Assembly: GCA_031290855.1 (NCBI GenBank)
Contig: JAISLM010000084.1
Location: 1 to 25,945 of the forward strand
Source: Spirochaetaceae bacterium
GTDB lineage: Bacteria; Spirochaetota; Spirochaetia; Treponematales; Breznakiellaceae
DNA: 25,945 nucleotides
Reading direction: 5' to 3'
Shown piece by piece: positions 22,388-25,945 of the stretch (its first letter is position 1; each line of letters begins with the position of its first letter). Under the pieces are notes generated by a model that saw only the letters and a program-made list of their open reading frames with translations, did not search any database and was not told the origin of the DNA. Made by a program: the position numbers and the translations under genes.

Positions 22388-22687
22388 TTAAAATCGATAT
22401 ACCAATCCCCGCCGGTATAGCTGACGCATATCCGCGACCGGGGTATCATAACAAGGCTGGCGGACCCGTTTTTTCCGGCTTGTTTCAACGATTGTGACCT
22501 TGACGGTCTTGCCGTCCGGCAGGCGAAGCCGTATTTTCCCGATGCGCTTAAGCCTGGAGATCGCGTATTTCCGGCTTTTACCGCCCGAAAGGGCGAGGTA
22601 CCCGTCCAGGATTCGTGACTTTTCGTATTTTCCGGCCTTCCGGCAGCGGGGGAGCGAACTCCGCCGCAATCTTTTTTTCTCTGCCAT
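22388..22687 (-). pseudogene. Transposase N-terminal fragment
   Basis: 99 codons, no ribosome site at usual distance. It begins MAEKKRLRRSSLPRC and carries YEKSRILDGYLALSGGKSRK, resembling the N-terminal helix-turn-helix of an integrase-type transposase that starts with a K-x-R-ILD-x-F-x2-L-TGY-x-RKYAI pattern. The catalytic DDE part is absent: the frame stops after QLYRRGLVYRF. Upstream lie two 11-bp repeats ACATGGCGCAA (22752) and ACGTGGCGCAA (22785), possibly an element end, and a perfect hairpin CTCCAGACT-C-AGTCTGGAG (22706-22724). Family by memory, so only moderate. Confidence 0.45.
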
Positions 22688-22808
22688 GGTAAACCCCGTT
22701 TTTTCCTCCAGACTCAGTCTGGAGAGGGTGTGTCTCCATGATTAGATTTTTACATGGCGCAAACGTCCTGCTATGCTTAGATTAACGTGGCGCAATTCGC
22801 CGGCGGGC

Positions 22809-22837
22809 TTGCTTGTTGCGGGAATATGTGCTAGGAT
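22809..22837 (+). promoter_or_regulatory. Promoter of the small ribosomal protein gene
   Basis: TTGCTT (22809-22814), 17-nt spacer, TAGGAT (22832-22837) with extended motif TGC just before it. Leader of about 45 nt to GTG 22889. Confidence 0.45.
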
Positions 22838-22888
22838 TAAATAACAGCCGCGTTTTGAAGGCTGGAAAAAATTATAGAGGAGCTTTAC

Positions 22889-22978
22889 GTGCCCTGCGGA
22901 AGAAAACGCAAACTTAGAAAAATCGCGACCCACAAGCGTAAAAAGAAGCTAAGAAAAAACCGCCATAAGAACAAATAG
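22889..22978 (+). CDS. Small basic ribosomal protein, bS22/mS38 (AURKAIP1/COX24) type
   Basis: 29 residues from GTG 22889, with GAGGAG 6 nt upstream; too short for most gene callers. The sequence starts MPCGRKRKLRKIATHKRKKK and continues LRKNRHKNK. It matches the short C-terminal COX24/AURKAIP1 domain, known in bacteria as bS22-like ribosomal proteins, which sit in the small ribosomal subunit. Half the residues are Lys or Arg. It lies 92 bp before dxs on the same strand and may share its transcript. The relation is recalled from the conserved THKRKKKLRKNRHK core, and is strong for such a short protein. Confidence 0.85.
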   Translation: MPCGRKRKLRKIATHKRKKKLRKNRHKNK

Positions 22979-23070
22979 GCGAATCAGAGTCGGCCCGTGT
23001 TGTAAGTGCGGCGGGAAAGCTTACGGAAATACCGGTTTACGGTGCGCTTTTGCGTGGCGGCGGATTGAGT

Positions 23071-25029
23071 ATGAATGAAAAAAAACCGGTCTTGGAACAT
23101 ATCAACGGACCGTGCGATATAAAGAATTTAACCGCCTATGAACTCAAAAAGCTTGCCTCCGAGATTCGCCATCTTATATGCGCGACGGTAAACAGGAACG
23201 GCGGCCATCTTTCGTCGAATCTCGGCGTTGTCGAGCTTGCGATTGCCCTGCACCGTGTGTTTGACTCGCCGGAAGACAAGATAATCTGGGATGTCGGACA
23301 TCAGTGTTACGCTCACAAGATACTGACAGGACGGCGGGAAGCCTTTGATTCGCTCAGGCTCGAAAACGGCATATCCGGTTTCCCGAAACGGAATGAAAGC
23401 CTTCACGATCCGTTTGGCACGGGACACGCTTCGACATCCGTTTCCGCCGCGCTCGGTTTTTTGGTGGGCGAGAGGCTTTCCGGCGGCAAGGCTCTTGCGA
23501 TAGCGGTAATTGGTGACGGGGCGCTCACCGGAGGACCCGCTTACGAGGCTCTGTCACACGCAGGACAGTTGGGTATGCCCCTTATCGTGATCCTGAACGA
23601 TAACCGTATGTCGATAAGCCCCAATGTGGGTGGACTTTCCAAGTACCTTAGTCACCTCTCGATGAAAGGCAAGTATCAGAATTTTAGACGCTCCTTTGAC
23701 GGCGCCGTCAAAAATATCCCGGCGCTGGGCAAGGCTCTGTTTGGCGGAATTACCCGGCTAAAGCGGGCGGTCAAGGCAGCTTTTTATATTGACAATTTCT
23801 TTGTCGACCTGGGCTTTGAGTATGTGGGCCCCGTAAACGGGCACGATATCGAAAGGCTTGAGGAAGTGCTGCGCGACGTTCAAAAGATTAACCTGCCAGT
23901 CGTGGTGCATATCCTCACCCAGAAGGGAAAGGGTTACCAGCCCGCCGAGCAGGACCCGAGTGCGTTCCATGCCGTCGCGCCGTCCGCCAAAGCGCCGGAA
24001 ACGGCCGACGGGAAAAGCCCCGTCCTGAGCTTCACCCGCGCTTTTGGCGACGCGATGCTCGAGTTTGGCGTGAAGGAAAGACGCCTTGTCGCCATTACCG
24101 CGGCGATGGAACACGGGACGGGCCTTTCCGCCTTTCACGCCGCCTTTCCCGATCGCTTCTTTGACGCGGGCATAGCGGAGGCGCACGCGGTTACTTTCGC
24201 GGCGGCCCTCGCCGCACGCGGCCTGCGGCCCGTCGCGGCAATCTACTCGACCTTCCTGCAACGCGCCATCGACCAGATCGTCCACGACGCCGCCTTGCAG
24301 AAGCTGCCGGTAATATTCGCCGTCGACCGCGCCGGTTTTGTCGCGGGAGACGGTGAGACTCACCAGGGGCTTTTCGATATAAGCCTGCTCAGGGCCGTAC
24401 CCAACATGACACTGCTGGCCCCCGCCTGCGACAGGGAACTGCGCCTGATGCTGGAATGGGCGCTGCGCGAAGACGGCCCCTGCGCGATCCGCTACCCGAA
24501 AGCGTCCGCCCGCCCCGAAAATATCCATCCTGATCAACAGACTGCGTCCGCCGGGAACGATTCGCCTGCCTTGCCGCCTATAGAACGTGGGAGGGGCGTG
24601 TTTGTAGAGTTTTACCACGCGCCTTCGGCCCAGGAAGATGGCCGGAAACCGGAGAACGTCCGAAAAAACATCCTGGTCGCGTTCACCGGTAGTTTGTATC
24701 CTTCCGTCGAAAGCGCCGCACGGCTAATACGTGAAAGCAATATCAGCGCCGACTTCTATAACCTGCGTTTTCTGAAGCCGGTCGACGAAGACTATCTTGC
24801 CGCGCTCATCGGACGTTACAGGGCGGCGGTTTTTGTGGAAGAAGGCGCCGGGCCCGGCGGTTTCGGCGAGTACGCGTCGGCTTTGTCCATGCGTAGAAAA
24901 TGTCCCGCGAAAATTCTCTCCCTCAATGCGGGTAACGGATGTTTTACGCAGGGCAGCCGGAGCGAACTTCTTGTCCGCAGCGGACTTGACGGCGAAGGCA
25001 TAGCCTCCGGTATCCGCGCCCTGCTGTAA
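23071..25029 (+). CDS. dxs: 1-deoxy-D-xylulose-5-phosphate synthase
   Basis: 652 residues from ATG 23071 (MNEKKPVLEHI); 7 codons further upstream are open but less likely. No strong Shine-Dalgarno site is visible. Dxs condenses pyruvate and glyceraldehyde-3-phosphate with thiamine diphosphate, the first MEP step. Motifs: DVGHQCYAHKILTGRR, GTGHASTSVSAALG, the ThDP motif GDGALTGG ... NDNRMSIS, then GLFDISLLRAVPN and FAVDRAGFVAGDGETHQG. The C-terminal domain has an insertion of about 25 residues near 490-530 (PERGRGVF region) compared with the 620-residue E. coli enzyme. ispG of the same pathway is on the minus strand 10 kb upstream. Confidence 0.96.
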   Translation: MNEKKPVLEHINGPCDIKNLTAYELKKLASEIRHLICATVNRNGGHLSSNLGVVELAIALHRVFDSPEDKIIWDVGHQCYAHKILTGRREAFDSLRLENGISGFPKRNESLHDPFGTGHASTSVSAALGFLVGERLSGGKALAIAVIGDGALTGGPAYEALSHAGQLGMPLIVILNDNRMSISPNVGGLSKYLSHLSMKGKYQNFRRSFDGAVKNIPALGKALFGGITRLKRAVKAAFYIDNFFVDLGFEYVGPVNGHDIERLEEVLRDVQKINLPVVVHILTQKGKGYQPAEQDPSAFHAVAPSAKAPETADGKSPVLSFTRAFGDAMLEFGVKERRLVAITAAMEHGTGLSAFHAAFPDRFFDAGIAEAHAVTFAAALAARGLRPVAAIYSTFLQRAIDQIVHDAALQKLPVIFAVDRAGFVAGDGETHQGLFDISLLRAVPNMTLLAPACDRELRLMLEWALREDGPCAIRYPKASARPENIHPDQQTASAGNDSPALPPIERGRGVFVEFYHAPSAQEDGRKPENVRKNILVAFTGSLYPSVESAARLIRESNISADFYNLRFLKPVDEDYLAALIGRYRAAVFVEEGAGPGGFGEYASALSMRRKCPAKILSLNAGNGCFTQGSRSELLVRSGLDGEGIASGIRALL

Positions 25030-25197
25030 CCCGACCCCTCCCCCCTTTACTCGCCATTAATTATTCATTGCGCACCGCTTAGCGTTGAGCCAAACCTGGC
25101 CCGCAGTTCGGCTTTCAGGGCAGACGTATCCCCCTGGGCGGGTTCGGTTTGGCGAGGAAATGGAGGCCGCCGCGGTTCCGCGGGCGGATTATGCCGC

Positions 25198-25731
25198 TTA
25201 CCCGGGCTCCGGGGCGGCGGGAAGGGGGTATAGGCGGAAAAACGCGGCCCCGGACGCCCGTTCCTTGCTTCGGGGTCTGACCCCACGGACCGGGGAGGGC
25301 CCAGCCGCCATACGTCCGTCGGGGCGTTTCCCGCTTCGGGGTCTGACCCCACGGGCTGGCGGGACTCCCGCCGCCTCCCCCGCTTCCCCGCCGTCCGGCG
25401 GCTCCCCTTCCAGAATCCGCGACCAGTAACGGTCGCCCCACAGGTGCCCAGTCCGTCCGCTGTCCCGGTTGTACCTAATGGCGAAGGTCTGCTTCAGCCA
25501 TTTCATTATCGCGGGCAGCTCGAACCCGTCCGCGGGCCTGATGTAAAAAGCCAGCCGGTCACCGGCGAGACTTAAGCCCCGGACCGCGAAGGCAAACCTG
25601 TGCGCGGTCTCCCGGAACACCCGGTCGAACAGCACCGGCGCCCGGCCCCCTCGGAACAGGGGTTCCCTGTGGTTGACGCGGGTACTGATTTCGTACCACA
25701 CGCCCTGTTTCAGCATTCTTAAATGTCTCAT
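25198..25731 (-). CDS. RAYT-like (IS200-type) protein with degenerate HUH motif
   Basis: 177 residues. Similar to REP-associated tyrosine transposases in the segments WYEISTRVNHREPLF, IMKWLKQTFAIRYNRDSGR and GHLWGDRYWSRIL. The HUH metal-binding motif (usually NHxH) is replaced by GDRLAFYI, so both histidines are gone, and no active-site Tyr region follows. The C-terminal tail has two GVRPRS repeats (GVRPRSGKR, GVRPRSKER) encoded by palindromes. No clear ribosome site at ATG 25731; ATG 25716 is another start. It may be a domesticated or decaying member. The treponeme family relation is recalled, not tested. Confidence 0.7.
   Translation of the reverse strand: MRHLRMLKQGVWYEISTRVNHREPLFRGGRAPVLFDRVFRETAHRFAFAVRGLSLAGDRLAFYIRPADGFELPAIMKWLKQTFAIRYNRDSGRTGHLWGDRYWSRILEGEPPDGGEAGEAAGVPPARGVRPRSGKRPDGRMAAGPSPVRGVRPRSKERASGAAFFRLYPLPAAPEPG
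25267..25353. repeat. Two REP-like palindromes inside the RAYT-like gene
   Basis: The motif GCTTCGGGGTCTGACCCCAC occurs at 25267 and 25333, 66 bp (22 codons) apart. GGGGTC-T-GACCCC at its centre is a near-perfect inverted repeat (25272-25284 and 25338-25350). Both are translated in the same frame. Confidence 0.8.
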
Positions 25732-25855
25732 GTAAATCTATTGGTGATTAGCCCGCGTTTTGCTTTAACATACGGAGAAAAAGTGGAAGGGGCCGAAGCG
25801 GAAAGGCCCTTCCGGAAGAGCGGCGGGGGCTTACGCGGACTCCGTGACAGCAAAC

Positions 25856-25886
25856 AAAACCCCCCGCGCCCATCGCGGGGGGTTTT
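25856..25886. terminator. Bidirectional Rho-independent terminator
   Basis: CCCCCCGCG (25860-25868) pairs with CGCGGGGGG (25874-25882), loop CCCAT, flanked by AAAA and TTTT. An outer pair GACTCCGT (25838-25845) / ACGGAGTC (25895-25902) encloses it. Serves genes just outside the window or the RAYT-like gene. Confidence 0.8.
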
Positions 25887-25919
25887 ACGGCGTGACGGAG
25901 TCTAACGGACACGCCGCCC

Positions 25920-25945
25920 CGGCCCGGCTTGCGAAAGCCGGGCCG
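25920..25945. repeat. Perfect 11-bp hairpin at the window end
   Basis: CGGCCCGGCTT, GNRA-type loop GCGA, AAGCCGGGCCG. It abuts the window end, so a following T tract cannot be seen. Confidence 0.7.

Noticed and set aside
23758..24618. 286-codon open frame antisense to dxs
   Set aside because: dxs is certain; the antisense frame has no recognisable features.

Overview
The window reads as a chromosomal segment from a spirochaete of the Treponema group, most like the termite-gut treponemes. This is inferred from the gene mix (selenocysteine formate dehydrogenase, bacteriohemerythrin, a spirochaete-like LysM membrane protein next to spoVG, treponeme-type RAYT-like protein) and the very repeat-rich intergenic DNA. 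No marker gene such as 16S rRNA is present, so the genus is an inference. The DNA is GC-rich and coding density is moderate, because gaps of 300-650 bp are filled with interspersed repeats and decayed transposases.

Layout. 1-640: repeat DNA, including a MITE-like element with an 18-bp hairpin unit repeated five times. 647-3652 (+): a large secreted metallopeptidase/propeller/barrel protein. 3651-3808: a second MITE-like element with a 4-bp target duplication, lying exactly between two convergent stop codons. 3808-5342 (-): a nuclease-like protein and a polytopic membrane protein. 5817-8409 (-): RNase Z and an FMN glutamate synthase-like protein. 9102-10480 (+): an Hsp70-substrate-domain/TM/LysM fusion and spoVG. 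10990-11061 (+): tRNA-Gln. 11173-14941 (-): bacteriohemerythrin, then ispG and argD (overlapping by 4 nt), then deoD. 15571-16062: IS4-like transposase remnant. 16193-18385 (-): selenocysteine formate dehydrogenase interrupted by an in-frame TGA with a SECIS-like hairpin. 18931-20496 (-): short RecQ helicase. 21118-22287 (-): metal-chelate ABC transporter lipoprotein. 22388-22687 (-): transposase fragment. 22889-22978 (+): a 29-residue bS22/mS38-like ribosomal protein. 23071-25029 (+): dxs. 25198-25731 (-): RAYT-like protein without its HUH motif.

How the genes work together. dxs and ispG are two steps of the MEP isoprenoid pathway. The formate dehydrogenase fits formate/CO2 metabolism of an anaerobe (H2/CO2 acetogenesis in termite-gut treponemes is established for relatives, and inferred here). 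The hemerythrin suggests oxygen sensing or scavenging. Most other genes are housekeeping.

The most unusual content is the repeat system. Several families (a GAGGCT-ended MITE-like family, a 66-bp double-hairpin family, and a modular TTTATTCGCA family) sit at or against stop codons of flanking genes. In one case both a clean target-site duplication and the regeneration of two convergent stop codons can be read directly from the sequence. Several genes also have a sigma70-type -10 box so close to the start codon that leaderless transcription is likely.
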